A stretch of 64,000 nt of DNA from Microbacterium proteolyticum (GCF_029639405.1 NZ_CP121274.1:2914001-2978000); one strand, 5' to 3'. Positions 10,245 to 20,417 are shown, counted from the first letter of the stretch. Notes: generated by a model not told the origin, from the sequence alone. A program made the numbers and translations.

Positions 10245-11171
10245 TCAGCCCAGCCGGCCGCGGCGATCGTCGTCGCCCGGCCGATTGGCGAGGAAACGCT
10301 CCAGTTCCGCCGCCAGTTCGTCGGCGCTCGGCAGATCGCCGGTGTGGATGATGGGCGTCGCCTGCGTCGAGCCCGCCATGTACGCGTCGTAGCGCTCTTC
10401 GAGGCCCTGCAGCATGCGCGTGAGCTCTTCGCTGCCCTCGACCTGTTCGGTGACCTTCCCGAGGAACTCGCGGTTCTCTTCACGCAGCACTTCGCCGGAG
10501 AAGACGAGTCCCGTGGCGACGGTCAGGCTGTCGAGACCGGCCAGCGCCGCCGCGGGGTACTCGGTGTCGCCGAGGTAGTGCGGGACGAGAAGAGCGAAAC
10601 CGGCGATCTTCGCCCCGGCTTCGGCGAACCGGTACTCGAGCAGATGACCCACCGTGGAAGGGATCTGCGTGTGCGGGCGCCAGACCGAGTGCGCCTCGGC
10701 GAGGTCGCTTCGAGTACCGCTCACCGTGGTGCCGATCGGGCGGGTGTGGGGCACGGGCATGGGAATGGCGTGCACCCAGGTGATCGAGGACACCTGGAGG
10801 CCGGCGCTGAGCTCGAGCACGCTCTCGGCGAACGCCTCCCAGAGGAAGTCGGGTTCGTACCCCGCGAGGAGGAGGAACGGATGACCCAGCGAGTCGTGTG
10901 CGAGCGAGAGCTCGAGACGCGGGGGCCGGTAGTCCGTCAGGTGGTCTTCGACGAACGTGATGACGGGACGCCGCGCGCGGTAGTCGAGCAGCGTGTCGTT
11001 GTCGAAGACCACGACGGGGTGGGGTTCGAGATCGTCGCGGAAGTACTCGACCAGACGGGTGACCGCTCCGCCCGCGTCGGTGAATCCGGTGAGCGCGATG
11101 ACCAGCGGGAGCCCGGATGGCACCGGCGGCGCGGCGGGGGCGCGGTCGTACAGCGGTGCGGGATGCGGCAT
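10245..11171 (-). CDS. PAC2-family protein (proteasome assembly chaperone-like)
   Basis: A 308-residue soluble protein of the PAC2 family, found widely in actinobacteria and related to eukaryotic and archaeal proteasome-assembly chaperones; bacterial function is not settled. Family features include LVIALTGFTDAGGAVTRLVEY, HPFLLLAGYEPDFLWEAF, ITWVHAIPMPVPHTRP and an acidic C-terminal helix (SADELAAELERFLANRP). Start at ATG 11171: a TAGAGT -10 ends 6 nt upstream and GGAGG overlaps the leader, so it may be leaderless. Divergent from pepA with only 85 bp between. Confidence 0.85.
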   Translation of the reverse strand: MPHPAPLYDRAPAAPPVPSGLPLVIALTGFTDAGGAVTRLVEYFRDDLEPHPVVVFDNDTLLDYRARRPVITFVEDHLTDYRPPRLELSLAHDSLGHPFLLLAGYEPDFLWEAFAESVLELSAGLQVSSITWVHAIPMPVPHTRPIGTTVSGTRSDLAEAHSVWRPHTQIPSTVGHLLEYRFAEAGAKIAGFALLVPHYLGDTEYPAAALAGLDSLTVATGLVFSGEVLREENREFLGKVTEQVEGSEELTRMLQGLEERYDAYMAGSTQATPIIHTGDLPSADELAAELERFLANRPGDDDRRGRLG

Positions 11172-11256
11172 GCCTCCACTCTACGAGCCGTGTCCGACAC
11201 GACGACGGCGGTGCGTCCCGCTGCTAGCGAACACCCGCGAACCTAGGATGGAAGCT
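11172..11256. promoter_or_regulatory. divergent leaderless-type promoters, PAC2 gene / pepA
   Basis: TAGAGT on the minus strand (11178-11183) lies 6 nt before the PAC2 ATG. TAGGAT on the plus strand (11244-11249) lies 7 nt before the pepA ATG. Both would start transcription at the start codon. Confidence 0.5.
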
Positions 11257-12723
11257 ATGCCATTCCCCTCCGTGACGTACTCCGATGTCCCCGTCCTCGA
11301 CTCCGGCGCCGATGCGATCCTCCTGGTGGTCGCGAAGTCCGATGGCTCGGAGCCGGACCCCGCGGGATGGGACGGTCTGAAGGCTTCGCTCGCCGCCGTG
11401 GGTTTCTCTGGCGGCGCCGGTTCGTTCCAGCGCGTGCACGTTCCCGGTGTGACCCTCCCGGTCGCGGTGGTCGGCGCGGGCGCGACGCCGGACGCGGCCG
11501 CCCTTCGGGACGCGGTCGGTACGGGCCTGCGCCAGCTGACGGGTTTCGAGCACGTCGCGGTGCAGCCGCTGGTGGATGCCGCCTGGGCTCCGCTCGCCGA
11601 GGGTGCGGCGCTGGGCGGTTACCGTTTCGCCGGGTACAAGAGCGAGACGCCGAAGGCCCGCGCCTCCCGCGTGAGCGTCCACGGGACGACGCCGCCTCCG
11701 GATGCCGAGCAGACCGCGGTCGCGGCGGTCGCCGGTGCGGTCGCGCTCGTGAAGGACCTCGTGACGACGCCCGCCGAGTGGCTCGGTCCGGCCGACTTCG
11801 CCGACGCCGCGGTCGCGGCCGTCGACGGTCTTCCGGTGACGGTCACCGTGCTCGACGAGCACGCGCTCACGGACGGCGGCTACGGCGGCATCCTCGGCGT
11901 CGGCCAGGGTTCGGACCGTCCGCCGCGCCTGGTCCACCTCGAGTACTCCCCCGCCGATGCCGACCGCCACGTCGCCCTCGTGGGCAAGGGCATCACGTTC
12001 GACACCGGTGGGCTGTCGCTGAAGCCCGCGGCATCCATGGTCGGGATGAAGTACGACATGTGCGGTGCCGCGACGGTGCTCGCCGTGCTCCGGGCCGCCG
12101 CCGAGATGGCCCTGCCGGTCCGGGTGAGCGCCTGGCTGTGCATCGCCGACAACATGCCGTCGGGTCGCGCGACGCGCCCGGGCGACGTGCTGCGCATGCT
12201 GGACGGCACCACCGTCGAGGTGCTGAACACCGACGCCGAGGGGCGCCTGGTGCTCGCCGACGGGCTCGTCGCCGCGAGCCGCGAGAACCCCGACCTCATC
12301 GTCGACGTGGCCACCCTCACGGGCGCGATCACGGTCGCTCTCGGCAACCGCCACACCGGGGTGATGGGTGACGACGAGGCGGTGGCCGAGTATCTCGCCG
12401 CCGCGGGCCGCGTGGCCGAGCTCGCCTGGCAGCTCCCCCTCCCCGCGCACATGGTCGACGAGCTGGACTCCCCCATCGCCGACCTGCAGAACGCCAAGAT
12501 CGGCGACCCGGCGGGCGGGTCCCTGTTCGCCGGCCTCTTCTTGCGGCACTTCGTCGGTCGCGTCTCCGAGGATGCGGACGCTCCGCGCATCCCGTGGGTG
12601 CACCTGGACATCGCCGGTGTCGGGATGAACAAATCCGCCCCGCACGGGTTCACGGACAAGGGTGTGACGGGCGCCACGGTGCGTTCGCTCGTCGAACTCC
12701 TCTCCGCGGGGAGCGCGCGGTGA
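11257..12723 (+). CDS. pepA: leucyl aminopeptidase (M17)
   Basis: A 488-residue cytosolic zinc/manganese aminopeptidase of family M17. The C-terminal catalytic domain has VGKGITFDTGGLSLKPA (metal Lys/Asp), KYDMCGAATVLAVL, and the signature NTDAEGRLVLADGL; further on are DVATLTGAITVALG and HLDIAGVG. It releases N-terminal residues in peptide turnover. Its stop overlaps the GTG of lpd by three bases, so protein turnover and dehydrogenase genes share a transcript here. Confidence 0.95.
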   Translation: MPFPSVTYSDVPVLDSGADAILLVVAKSDGSEPDPAGWDGLKASLAAVGFSGGAGSFQRVHVPGVTLPVAVVGAGATPDAAALRDAVGTGLRQLTGFEHVAVQPLVDAAWAPLAEGAALGGYRFAGYKSETPKARASRVSVHGTTPPPDAEQTAVAAVAGAVALVKDLVTTPAEWLGPADFADAAVAAVDGLPVTVTVLDEHALTDGGYGGILGVGQGSDRPPRLVHLEYSPADADRHVALVGKGITFDTGGLSLKPAASMVGMKYDMCGAATVLAVLRAAAEMALPVRVSAWLCIADNMPSGRATRPGDVLRMLDGTTVEVLNTDAEGRLVLADGLVAASRENPDLIVDVATLTGAITVALGNRHTGVMGDDEAVAEYLAAAGRVAELAWQLPLPAHMVDELDSPIADLQNAKIGDPAGGSLFAGLFLRHFVGRVSEDADAPRIPWVHLDIAGVGMNKSAPHGFTDKGVTGATVRSLVELLSAGSAR

Positions 12724-14093
12724 CCGAGTTCACGGCCGACGTCGTCGTCCTCGGCGGGGGCAGCGGCGGCTATGCCGCCGCCCTGCGGCTCGCCGAGCTG
12801 GGCAAGGACGTCGTCCTCGTCGAGAAGGACAAGCTCGGCGGCACCTGCCTGCACCGGGGCTGCATCCCGACGAAGGCTCTGCTGCACGCGGCCGAGGTCG
12901 CCGACGCGGCTCGCGGCGCGGGCGACATCGGCGTCCTGGCGTCGTTCGGGGGGATCGACCCCGCCGGCGTCCGGGCCTACCGCGAAGGCATCGTCGCGAA
13001 GAAGTTCAAGGGCCTCGAGGGGCTCATCTCCGCGCGCGGCATCCGCGTGGTCCGGGGCGAGGGCTCCCTCGAGAGCGGCGCGACCGTGCGGGTGGGCGAC
13101 GACGTCTACCGCGGGTCGGACGTGATTCTCGCGACCGGGTCCTACAGTCGGACGCTCCCGGGGCTCGACATCGGGGGTCGCGTCCTCACCAGCGAGCAGG
13201 CGCTCGACCTGGATGTCGTGCCCGAGCGCGTGGTCGTGCTCGGCGGTGGGGTCATCGGTGTGGAGTTCGCGAGCGTGTGGCGATCGTTCGGCGTCGAGGT
13301 GACGATCGTCGAGGCGCTCCCCCATCTGCTGCCCGCGGAGGACGTCTCCTCCAGCAAGGCCCTGGAACGCGCGTTCCGCAAACGCGGGATCGGGTTCCAG
13401 CTCGGACGGCGCTTCTCCTCCGTGACGCAGACCGAGTCCACCGTGACCGTGAGCCTCGACGACGGGACGAACCTCGAGGCCGATTACGTCCTGGTCGCGG
13501 TCGGCCGGGGGCCGGCCACCGCGGGTCTGGGGTTCGAGGACGCGGGCGTCCGGCTCGACCGCGGGTTCGTCCAGACCGACGAGCGACTGCGCACCACGGC
13601 CCCGCACGTCTGGGCCGTCGGAGACATCGTGCCCGGGCTCCAGCTCGCGCACCGCGGCTTCCAGCAGGGCATCTTCGTGGCGGAGGAGATCGCCGGTCTG
13701 TCTCCCGTCCTCGTGCCCGACGTCGACGTGCCGCGCGTCGCCTACTCGCACCCCGAGGTCGCCTCCGTGGGGCTGACGGAAGCACAAGCCCAGGAGCGCT
13801 TCGGTGCCGATGCCGTCCGCGCCTACGAGTACAACCTGGCAGGCAATGGCCGCAGCGAGATCATCGGGACCGCGGGCATCGTGAAGATCGTGCGCCGCGT
13901 CGACGGCCCCGTCATCGGGGCTCACCTCGTCGGCGATCGCGTCGGCGAACTCATCACGGAAGCGCAACTCGCCGTCGGGTGGGAAGCCCATCCCGAGGAC
14001 ATCGCCCCGTTCGTCCACGCCCACCCCACGCAGAGCGAGGCATTGGGTGAGGCCTTCCTCGCCCTGGCCGGCAAGCCCCTGCACGCACTCTGA
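12720..14093 (+). CDS. lpdA: dihydrolipoyl dehydrogenase (E3)
   Basis: A 457-residue FAD flavoprotein that reoxidises dihydrolipoyl groups on E2 subunits of 2-oxoacid dehydrogenases, passing electrons to NAD+. The FAD loop is VVLGGGSGGYAAALRL, the redox disulfide is GGTCLHRGCIPTKA, the NAD loop is VVLGGGVIGVEFASVW, and the dimer-interface His-Glu motif is HAHPTQSEALGE near the C-terminus. The GTG start overlaps the pepA stop. sucB follows 53 nt later, giving E3 and E2 in order; E1 (aceE) is some 40 kb away. Confidence 0.95.
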   Translation: MTEFTADVVVLGGGSGGYAAALRLAELGKDVVLVEKDKLGGTCLHRGCIPTKALLHAAEVADAARGAGDIGVLASFGGIDPAGVRAYREGIVAKKFKGLEGLISARGIRVVRGEGSLESGATVRVGDDVYRGSDVILATGSYSRTLPGLDIGGRVLTSEQALDLDVVPERVVVLGGGVIGVEFASVWRSFGVEVTIVEALPHLLPAEDVSSSKALERAFRKRGIGFQLGRRFSSVTQTESTVTVSLDDGTNLEADYVLVAVGRGPATAGLGFEDAGVRLDRGFVQTDERLRTTAPHVWAVGDIVPGLQLAHRGFQQGIFVAEEIAGLSPVLVPDVDVPRVAYSHPEVASVGLTEAQAQERFGADAVRAYEYNLAGNGRSEIIGTAGIVKIVRRVDGPVIGAHLVGDRVGELITEAQLAVGWEAHPEDIAPFVHAHPTQSEALGEAFLALAGKPLHAL

Positions 14094-14146
14094 CCCCCAG
14101 CCGTCACTAAGCTAGACACCGCATCCGGTACGAAGGAGACATATCC

Positions 14147-15919
14147 ATGAGCACTTCCGTCGTCCTCCCCGCTCTCGGCGAGAGCGTGACCGAGGGAACG
14201 GTCACCCGCTGGCTCAAGCAGGTGGGTGACACCGTCCAGGAGGACGAAGGTCTGTTGGAGATCTCGACCGACAAGGTCGACACCGAGATCCCCTCGCCCG
14301 TCTCCGGCGTGATCGAAGAGATCCTCGTCCAGGAGGACGAGACCGTCGAGGTCGGCGCCGTCCTGGCGAAGATCGGTGACGGTTCCGGCGCGTCGTCCTC
14401 GGACGACGCTCCCGAGGCCGCTCCGGCCGAGGAGACTCCGGCTCCCGCCGCCGAGGAGCCGGCTGCGCCGGCCGCGGAGTCCGCGCCCGCCGAGTCGGCC
14501 CCCGCCGAGCAGTCCGCCCCCGCCGCGTCGTCCGACGCGACCGAGGTCAAGCTCCCCGAGCTCGGTGAGAGCGTCACCGAGGGCACGATCACCCGGTGGC
14601 TCAAGGCCGTGGGCGACGACGTCGCGGTCGACGAGCCCCTGCTCGAGATCTCGACCGACAAGGTCGACACCGAGATCCCCTCGCCGGTCGCCGGCACGCT
14701 GCAGGAGATCCTCGTCCAGGAGGACGAGACGGTCGCCGTCGGTTCCGCCCTCGCCCGCATCGGAAGCGGCGCGGCCGCGCCGGCCCAGGCCCAGCCCGCC
14801 CCGGCCATCGAGGAGGAGCCCATCCAGCAGCCTCAGCCCAATGAGGTTCCCGAGCAGCCCGCTGCCCCCGCGGAGCAGCCCGCTGCCCCCGCGCAGGAGA
14901 AGCCGGCCGAGCAGCCCGCCCCGGCGGCGGAGCCTGCCGCGCCGGCAGCTCAGCCCTCGGCCCCGGCCGCCGCTCCGTCGGCTCCCGCCTCCAGCGGCGA
15001 CGAGGTCACGTACGTGACCCCGCTGGTGCGCCGCCTGGCCCAGCAGCAGGGTGTCGACCTCGCCACCGTCACCGGTAGCGGCGTCGGCGGACGAATCCGC
15101 AAGGAGGACGTGCTGAAGGCCGCCGAGGCCGCGAAGTCGGCCCCGGCTGCCGCTGCCGCCCCCGCTGCTGCCGCCGCCCCCGCTGCGCCGGTCGAGGTCT
15201 CGCCGCTGCGCGGAACGACGCAGAAGATGTCGCGTCTGCGCAAGGTCATCGCCGAGCGCGCCGTCGCATCGATGCAGGCCACGGCTCAGCTGACGACCGT
15301 CGTCGAGGTCGATGTCACGAAGGTCGCGGCGCTCCGCGATCGCGTCAAGGGCGAGTTCCAGCAGAAGACGGGCGACAAGCTGTCGTTCCTCCCCTTCTTC
15401 GCCCTCGCCGCCATCGAAGCGCTGAAGACCTACCCGATCATCAACTCCACGGTCGAGGGCGACGAGATCGTCTACCCGGCCCACGAGAACGTCGCGATCG
15501 CCGTCGACACCGAGCGCGGCCTGCTCACCCCGGTCGTCAAGGACGCCGGCGAGAAGAACATCGCCCAGCTCGCTCGCGAGATCGCCGACCTGGCGGCCCG
15601 GACGCGCGACAACAAGCTGAAGCCCGACGAGCTCGCCGGTGGCACCTTCACCCTGACGAACACGGGTTCGCGTGGCGCGCTGTTCGACACGCCGATCGTC
15701 TTCCTCCCGCAGTCGGCCATCCTCGGCCTCGGTGCGGTCGTGAAGAAGCCCGGTGTGGTCTCGGTCGACGGCAAGGATGCGATCTCGGTCCGTTCGTACG
15801 TCTACCTGGCGCTCTCGTACGACCACCGCATCATCGACGGTGCCGACGCGGCCCGCTTCCTCGGTGCGGTCAAGGCCCGTCTCGAGGCTGCGCAGTTCGA
15901 AGGCGACCTCGGGATCTGA
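14147..15919 (+). CDS. sucB: dihydrolipoamide acyltransferase E2 (2-oxoglutarate/pyruvate dehydrogenase)
   Basis: A 590-residue E2 subunit. Two lipoyl domains, each with [10 protein letters not shown] around the lipoylated lysine, are joined by Ala/Pro/Glu-rich linkers. A peripheral-subunit-binding domain follows ([30 protein letters not shown]), then the catalytic domain ending with [18 protein letters not shown] (His-Asp active site). In actinobacteria one E2 can serve both pyruvate and 2-oxoglutarate dehydrogenase, so the exact acyl group is not fixed by sequence alone. A clear AAGGAG precedes the ATG. Confidence 0.93.
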   Translation: MSTSVVLPALGESVTEGTVTRWLKQVGDTVQEDEGLLEISTDKVDTEIPSPVSGVIEEILVQEDETVEVGAVLAKIGDGSGASSSDDAPEAAPAEETPAPAAEEPAAPAAESAPAESAPAEQSAPAASSDATEVKLPELGESVTEGTITRWLKAVGDDVAVDEPLLEISTDKVDTEIPSPVAGTLQEILVQEDETVAVGSALARIGSGAAAPAQAQPAPAIEEEPIQQPQPNEVPEQPAAPAEQPAAPAQEKPAEQPAPAAEPAAPAAQPSAPAAAPSAPASSGDEVTYVTPLVRRLAQQQGVDLATVTGSGVGGRIRKEDVLKAAEAAKSAPAAAAAPAAAAAPAAPVEVSPLRGTTQKMSRLRKVIAERAVASMQATAQLTTVVEVDVTKVAALRDRVKGEFQQKTGDKLSFLPFFALAAIEALKTYPIINSTVEGDEIVYPAHENVAIAVDTERGLLTPVVKDAGEKNIAQLAREIADLAARTRDNKLKPDELAGGTFTLTNTGSRGALFDTPIVFLPQSAILGLGAVVKKPGVVSVDGKDAISVRSYVYLALSYDHRIIDGADAARFLGAVKARLEAAQFEGDLGI

Positions 15920-15936
15920 TGCCCGGCCTTCCCGGC

Positions 15937-17034
15937 TCATGATGGCTGGTCCGCGACGTCTCTGACGGAGCGGACCAGCCATCGGTCTTCCTGCCGGACG
16001 AGCGTGACGTACTGAGTCCGACCGTCCGCCGAGAGTCGCACCACCGCCAGACCTCCGAAGTCGTCGACCACGTCGAGCTCGGCGATGGCGGGATCCCAGG
16101 GCGCCGGATCGCCCGAGCCGGCGGCGGATTCGCGGAGCCGCGAGGTGCAGTCCTCGTCCGCGCACGCCGCAAGAGAGGCCAGCAGGCTCGCCGCGGCAGC
16201 GCGCACGTCGTCGATCTCCGACGCTGCCGCGCCCGCCCCGACAGCGTTCTCTTCGCTCGCGCTCGATGACGGTGCCGGGCGGTCGGACGACGAGGCCGTC
16301 CCCGACACCGGCGCCGCGTCTTCGGCGTCGGGTTCCGCCGAGAGCGCACCCTCCGCGGTCGGCGTCGCGGAGGGCAGGCGCCCGGGTGGGGCGGTCGCGG
16401 CCGCGGCCGCGACCGACGCCACCCCCGCCGGGTGGTCCTCGCTCGTCGTGGCCGGCTCCACCCTCGGGACGAGCGTCATCGCCACGACGGCGAGCACGGC
16501 CGCGACGCCGACACCCAGTGCCAGCACGGGCGGTCGAATCCGGCGAACGGACGCCGCGATGCGCCCGATGAACGTCGGAGCAGTGGCATCCTGCTCGTCG
16601 CGTGCCGCGCGCGGCGCGACCGGCTCGGCGGGTGCCAGCGGACCGAGCACGAGCGGTTGTGGCTCGACGACGGCGAGGAGGCGCTTCTCGAGGAGGGCCC
16701 ACGTGGGCGGGGGCTCCGTCAGCACTCCGTCGCGCAGGCGTGCGAAGCCCGGCCGGACGTCGGCGCTCACGAGCGACGCCACTTCGTCGAGGACGGCGAC
16801 CGTGGCGGCGAGCACGTCGTCGCCGCCCGGGTGGGCGACGAGGACCGGCCGCCCCTCGGGGGTCAGCCGCCACTCCCCCGGCGCGGCTCGTGACGGAGCG
16901 GTGGCGCATCCGCGCACGACCGCGATCGCCAGCGTCGCGGCTTCGCCCGCCGTCAGGGCGTGGGCGCTTCGGCCTCGACGGCGGAGGTAGCCGGAGACGG
17001 TGTCGATCGTCGGCGGAGATGGCGTCGGCTGCAT
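15937..17034 (-). CDS. single-pass membrane protein of unknown function
   Basis: A 365-residue protein I cannot assign to a family. The cytoplasmic N-terminal half (about 175 residues) includes GEWRLTPEGRPVLVAHPGG and ATVAVLDEVASLVSADVRPG. One transmembrane segment, PPVLALGVGVAAVLAVVAM, is followed by an Ala/Ser/Pro/Thr-rich extracytoplasmic linker and a small domain with one Cys pair (CADEDC) and FGGLAVVRLSADGRTQYVTL, which looks like a compact beta fold. Start at ATG 17034 chosen over a GTG 21 bp upstream. It is convergent with sucB and divergent from the DUF4191 gene. Confidence 0.6.
   Translation of the reverse strand: MQPTPSPPTIDTVSGYLRRRGRSAHALTAGEAATLAIAVVRGCATAPSRAAPGEWRLTPEGRPVLVAHPGGDDVLAATVAVLDEVASLVSADVRPGFARLRDGVLTEPPPTWALLEKRLLAVVEPQPLVLGPLAPAEPVAPRAARDEQDATAPTFIGRIAASVRRIRPPVLALGVGVAAVLAVVAMTLVPRVEPATTSEDHPAGVASVAAAAATAPPGRLPSATPTAEGALSAEPDAEDAAPVSGTASSSDRPAPSSSASEENAVGAGAAASEIDDVRAAAASLLASLAACADEDCTSRLRESAAGSGDPAPWDPAIAELDVVDDFGGLAVVRLSADGRTQYVTLVRQEDRWLVRSVRDVADQPS
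15942..15982. terminator. bidirectional terminator hairpin after sucB
   Basis: A 13-bp perfect inverted repeat (ATGGCTGGTCCGC at 15942-15954 with GCGGACCAGCCAT at 15970-15982) around a 15-nt loop. It lies just past the sucB stop and inside the last codons of the convergent gene. Confidence 0.65.
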
Positions 17035-17154
17035 GCCTCGAGGCTGCCGCAGCACGAAGCAGACCGGCGGGCCGCCGAAGTCGTTCCGGGGAGGGATCCG
17101 CGATCACGGACGAAGGGGAGGAGGGGTGCTGAGGGCGAAGATAGAATCATCTGC

Positions 17155-17865
17155 ATGGCCGCTCGCACCTCCACCCCCGAGAAGCGTCCGGGATTCTTCT
17201 CCCAGCTTCGCACCCTGTACACCTTCACGCAGAAGGAGTACCGCTGGCTGCCCTTCGCGCTGGCCGGCATCGTCCTCGCGGGCACCGGGCTCGGCGTGCT
17301 CGTCGGCTTCCTGATCCCTCCGGTCGCCGTCTGGAGCGTCATCCTGTGGGGTGTCACGGGTCTCCTGGCCGGCATCCTGGTCGGAATGATCACGATGACC
17401 CGTCTGTCCACGCGGGCCATGTACCGCCGGATGGACGGTATGCCGGGCGCCACCGGCCACGTCATCTCTTCTTCGCTGGGCCGCAACTGGCAGGCGTCCG
17501 AGACGCCCATCGGGGTGAACCCCCGCACGCAGGAGGCGGTCTACCGCGCGATCGGCCGCGGCGGCGTGGTCCTCATCGGTGAGGGTTCGCAGACACGCCT
17601 GTCGCGTCTCGTCAACGAGGAGCGGGCGCGCGTCCAGCGGGTCGCCGCCGGTGTTCCGGTGACGGTGTTCTACGTCGGACACGGCGATGGCGAGGTCGAG
17701 ATCAAGAACCTGGCCTCCGCGATCAAGGCCCTGCCGAAGAAGGTCGACCGCACGACGCAGGCGGCGGTCATCAAGCGCGTGTCGTCGGTGTCGCAGGGGT
17801 TGTCGTCGCTGCCGATCCCCAAGGGCGTCGACCCGACGAAGATGCGCGCCCCGCGTCCCCGCTGA
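17155..17865 (+). CDS. DUF4191 membrane protein
   Basis: A 236-residue protein with two adjacent transmembrane segments (LPFALAGIVLAGTGLGVLVG and VILWGVTGLLAGILVGMI) and a cytoplasmic C-terminal domain containing GVNPRTQEAVYRAIGRGGVV and VPVTVFYVGHGDGEV. This is the DUF4191 family of actinobacteria, commonly found beside lipoate/lipoyl-complex and glnA genes; function unknown. A TAGAAT -10 (17142-17147) lies 7 nt before the ATG, so the mRNA is probably leaderless. Confidence 0.85.
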   Translation: MAARTSTPEKRPGFFSQLRTLYTFTQKEYRWLPFALAGIVLAGTGLGVLVGFLIPPVAVWSVILWGVTGLLAGILVGMITMTRLSTRAMYRRMDGMPGATGHVISSSLGRNWQASETPIGVNPRTQEAVYRAIGRGGVVLIGEGSQTRLSRLVNEERARVQRVAAGVPVTVFYVGHGDGEVEIKNLASAIKALPKKVDRTTQAAVIKRVSSVSQGLSSLPIPKGVDPTKMRAPRPR

Positions 17866-17874
17866 TCATCGACG

Positions 17875-17903
17875 AACGGCCCCGCTCCGGCGGGGCCGTT
17901 TCT
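17875..17903. terminator. strong terminator between DUF4191 and RDD genes
   Basis: An 11-bp perfect stem (AACGGCCCCGC at 17875-17885 with GCGGGGCCGTT at 17890-17900), TCCG loop, then TCTCGTT. It serves the convergent pair. Confidence 0.8.
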
Positions 17904-17909
17904 CGTTGG

Positions 17910-18338
17910 TCAGCTGCGGACGAGGACCGTGCCGACGGCCTTGTCGTGGAGGCCGCGTTGATCGGCATCACACACGACGGCGGGGATGATGAGGCCCAAC
18001 AGCAGAGTGCGGATGATCGGGCGCCAGACGCCCACCCATCCCCCGGATGCCAGTTCGAGACGCATCCCCAGCAGGCGGTGCCCCGGGCTCCCGCCGATCA
18101 GCGGGATGAACACGATCTGCACGAGGAAGAAGATGAGGTTGGTCGCGATCGGGTTCGCGAACGGCACTCCCGTCACGGGATCCGGCGCCGAGAAGAACGC
18201 GAAGCCGATGAGGCCGGCGCACGCGACATCGATCAGGAGAGCGGCGATGCGCCGACCGGGACGTGCGATGGACCCGCGTCCCTCGCGGGGAAGGCCGAGT
18301 CGCTGGCCCGGATACTCGTTCTCGACGGGGACGGTCAC
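17910..18338 (-). CDS. RDD-family membrane protein
   Basis: A 142-residue protein with the RDD fold: PGRRIAALLIDVACAGLIGF (the Arg and Asp of the family name), a second segment NLIFFLVQIVFIPLIGGSPG, HRLLGMRLE, and a third segment ending in DADQRGLHDKAVGTVLV. Small RDD proteins are common next to glnA in actinobacteria; some act in ion or solute transport but this one is untested. GTG start with TACGCT 7 nt upstream (18346-18351 on the plus strand), so leaderless. Confidence 0.85.
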   Translation of the reverse strand: MTVPVENEYPGQRLGLPREGRGSIARPGRRIAALLIDVACAGLIGFAFFSAPDPVTGVPFANPIATNLIFFLVQIVFIPLIGGSPGHRLLGMRLELASGGWVGVWRPIIRTLLLGLIIPAVVCDADQRGLHDKAVGTVLVRS

Positions 18339-18470
18339 GGCATCCAGCGTAATCGGGGCTCCGTAACATGCCGGAAACATCCGAGATATGACCGAGACAC
18401 CGGTTCTGGATAGGGTCGAGGAGGTCGGCTCAGGCTGGCCGATCCCGAATGTTCTACCTCTGGAGTCTTC

Positions 18471-19895
18471 ATGTTCAAAGATTCGTCCGAGGTGCTGAAG
18501 TTCATCCAGGACGAGGACGTCAAGTTCCTCGACATCCGTTTCACGGATCTTCCTGGCGTGCAGCAGCACTTCAACATTCCCGCGTCGACCGTCGACGAGG
18601 AGTTCTTCACCGTCGGACAGCTGTTCGATGGCTCGTCGATCCGCGGGTTCGCGAACATCCACGAGTCGGACATGCAGCTCATCCCCGACGTGACGACGGC
18701 GTACCTCGACCCGTTCCGCGAGGCGAAGACGCTCATCATGGTCTTCGACATCTACAACCCGCGCAACGGCGAGATCTACTCGAAGGACCCGCGTCAGGTC
18801 GCCAAGAAGGCCGAGAAGTACCTCGCCTCCACCGGCATCGCCGACACCGCGTTCTTCGCGCCCGAGGCCGAGTTCTACATCTTCGACGACGTCCGCTACG
18901 AGGTGAAGCAGAACGCCAGCTTCTACTCCGTGGACTCCGAGGAAGGCGCCTGGAACACCGGTCGCGTGGAAGAGGGCGGCAACCTCGCCAACAAGACGCC
19001 CTACAAGGGCGGCTACTTCCCCGTCTCCCCCGTCGACAAGCAGGCCGACCTTCGCGACGACATCAGCCTCAAGCTGATCGACGCCGGCCTCATCCTCGAG
19101 CGCGCTCACCACGAGGTGGGTACGGGTGGTCAGGCTGAGATCAACTACCGCTTCGACACCATGGTGCACGCGGCCGACGACATCCTGAAGTTCAAGTACA
19201 TCGTCAAGAACACGGCTCTCGAGTGGGGCAAGGTCGCGACCTTCATGCCGAAGCCCCTCTTCGGCGACAACGGTTCGGGCATGCACACGCACCAGTCGCT
19301 GTGGAACGACGGCAAGCCGCTGTTCTACGACGAGACCGGCTACGGCGGGCTCTCCGACCTCGCACGCTGGTACATCGGTGGCATCCTGGCTCACGCCCCC
19401 GCCGTGCTCGCGTTCACGAACCCGACCCTCAACAGCTACCACCGTCTGGTGAAGGGCTTCGAGGCGCCGGTCAACCTGGTGTACTCGGCCGGTAACCGCT
19501 CCGCGGCCATCCGTATCCCGATCACGGGCACGAACCCCAAGGCCAAGCGCATCGAGTTCCGCGCGCCGGACGCCTCGGGCAACCCGTACCTCGCGTTCGC
19601 CGCGCAGCTGATGGCCGGCATCGACGGCATCAAGAACCGCATCGAGCCGCACGAGCCCGTCGACAAGGACCTCTACGAGCTCCCCGCCGAAGAGGCCAAG
19701 AACATCCCGCAGGTTCCCAACTCGCTGCTCGACTCGCTCGAGGCCCTCCGCGCCGACCACGAGTTCCTGCTCGCCGGTGGCGTCTTCACCGAGGAGCTCA
19801 TCGAGACCTGGATCGAGTACAAGATCGAGAACGAGATCCAGCCGATCGCTCAGCGCCCGCACCCCTTCGAGTACGAGCTGTACTTCGGGGTCTGA
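18471..19895 (+). CDS. glnA: glutamine synthetase type I (adenylylation-regulated)
   Basis: A 474-residue GSI enzyme making glutamine from glutamate, ammonia and ATP; GSI forms dodecamers. Seen: [47 protein letters not shown], and the adenylylation-site sequence [15 protein letters not shown] near residue 400, with the modifiable tyrosine. That site matches the presence of glnE at 25164. It has its own upstream region of about 130 bp from the divergent RDD gene and a strong terminator after it. Confidence 0.97.
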   Translation: MFKDSSEVLKFIQDEDVKFLDIRFTDLPGVQQHFNIPASTVDEEFFTVGQLFDGSSIRGFANIHESDMQLIPDVTTAYLDPFREAKTLIMVFDIYNPRNGEIYSKDPRQVAKKAEKYLASTGIADTAFFAPEAEFYIFDDVRYEVKQNASFYSVDSEEGAWNTGRVEEGGNLANKTPYKGGYFPVSPVDKQADLRDDISLKLIDAGLILERAHHEVGTGGQAEINYRFDTMVHAADDILKFKYIVKNTALEWGKVATFMPKPLFGDNGSGMHTHQSLWNDGKPLFYDETGYGGLSDLARWYIGGILAHAPAVLAFTNPTLNSYHRLVKGFEAPVNLVYSAGNRSAAIRIPITGTNPKAKRIEFRAPDASGNPYLAFAAQLMAGIDGIKNRIEPHEPVDKDLYELPAEEAKNIPQVPNSLLDSLEALRADHEFLLAGGVFTEELIETWIEYKIENEIQPIAQRPHPFEYELYFGV

Positions 19896-19909
19896 TCGCC
19901 CGATCATCC

Positions 19910-19956
19910 ACGACGAAGCCCGTCCCCGCCGTTTCGCGGGGGCGGGCTTCGTCGTT
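19910..19956 (+). terminator. glnA terminator
   Basis: A long near-perfect stem: ACGACGAAGCCCG...CCCCGC (19910-19929) with GCGGGG...CGGGCTTCGTCGT (19936-19955), short loop. Confidence 0.85.
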
Positions 19957-20054
19957 GTGGGGCGCAACATAGACGATGCGACGCTCCTTGTGGAGTACCC
20001 GGACAACGGTCGGCGGCTTTGACAGGATGGTCATCGACGATGAAAGGGGCCATC

Positions 20055-20417
20055 GTGGAGGACTACCGGGTCGATCCTGATCGCGTTATCGGTGTTCTGG
20101 CGAGCGTCGACGACGCCGGCGCGGGGATTGCACGTGCCATCACCGACATGGACGACCTGGCCATGGACGGTCACAGTCTGGTGGTCGACGGCCGACGGAC
20201 CCTGGCCAGCGCCTGGGGCGATCTGCTCGAGGAACGTCGGTCCGTGCCCGGCAAGCTCGCGCACACGGTGGCTGCTGCGGCGGCCGGCGTGGTTGAGGCT
20301 ACGACGGCGGTCGTCGCAGGGGACCTCGACATGTCGGTCTCGTCGCGCGAGGCGGAGTCCCGCGCGCTGGACGAGTGGGGCATCGATTCTCCGCTCGCCT
20401 ACGGTCAGGCGTACTGA
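20055..20417 (+). CDS. small helical protein, WXG100-like partner of the downstream hydrolase
   Basis: A 120-residue, mostly helical, acidic protein with no Cys and no membrane segment. Its size, its position before a DUF1023-type hydrolase and the DRVIGVLASVDDAGAGIARAIT pattern recall the WXG100/ESX-type small helical proteins, but I see no WXG motif. The GTG start is chosen because GAAAGGGG lies 5 nt upstream and a CAGGAT -10 sits at 20023-20028; ATG 20040 is an alternative. It overlaps the next gene (ATGA), so both products are probably made together. Confidence 0.6.
   Translation: MEDYRVDPDRVIGVLASVDDAGAGIARAITDMDDLAMDGHSLVVDGRRTLASAWGDLLEERRSVPGKLAHTVAAAAAGVVEATTAVVAGDLDMSVSSREAESRALDEWGIDSPLAYGQAY

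Noticed and set aside
8667..11246. 859-codon plus-strand open frame across sigA and the PAC2 gene
   Set aside because: Antisense to two recognised genes and without any family motif.
13922..17107. 1061-codon minus-strand open frame opposite sucB
   Set aside because: Low-complexity shadow of the Ala/Pro-rich linkers of the E2 protein.
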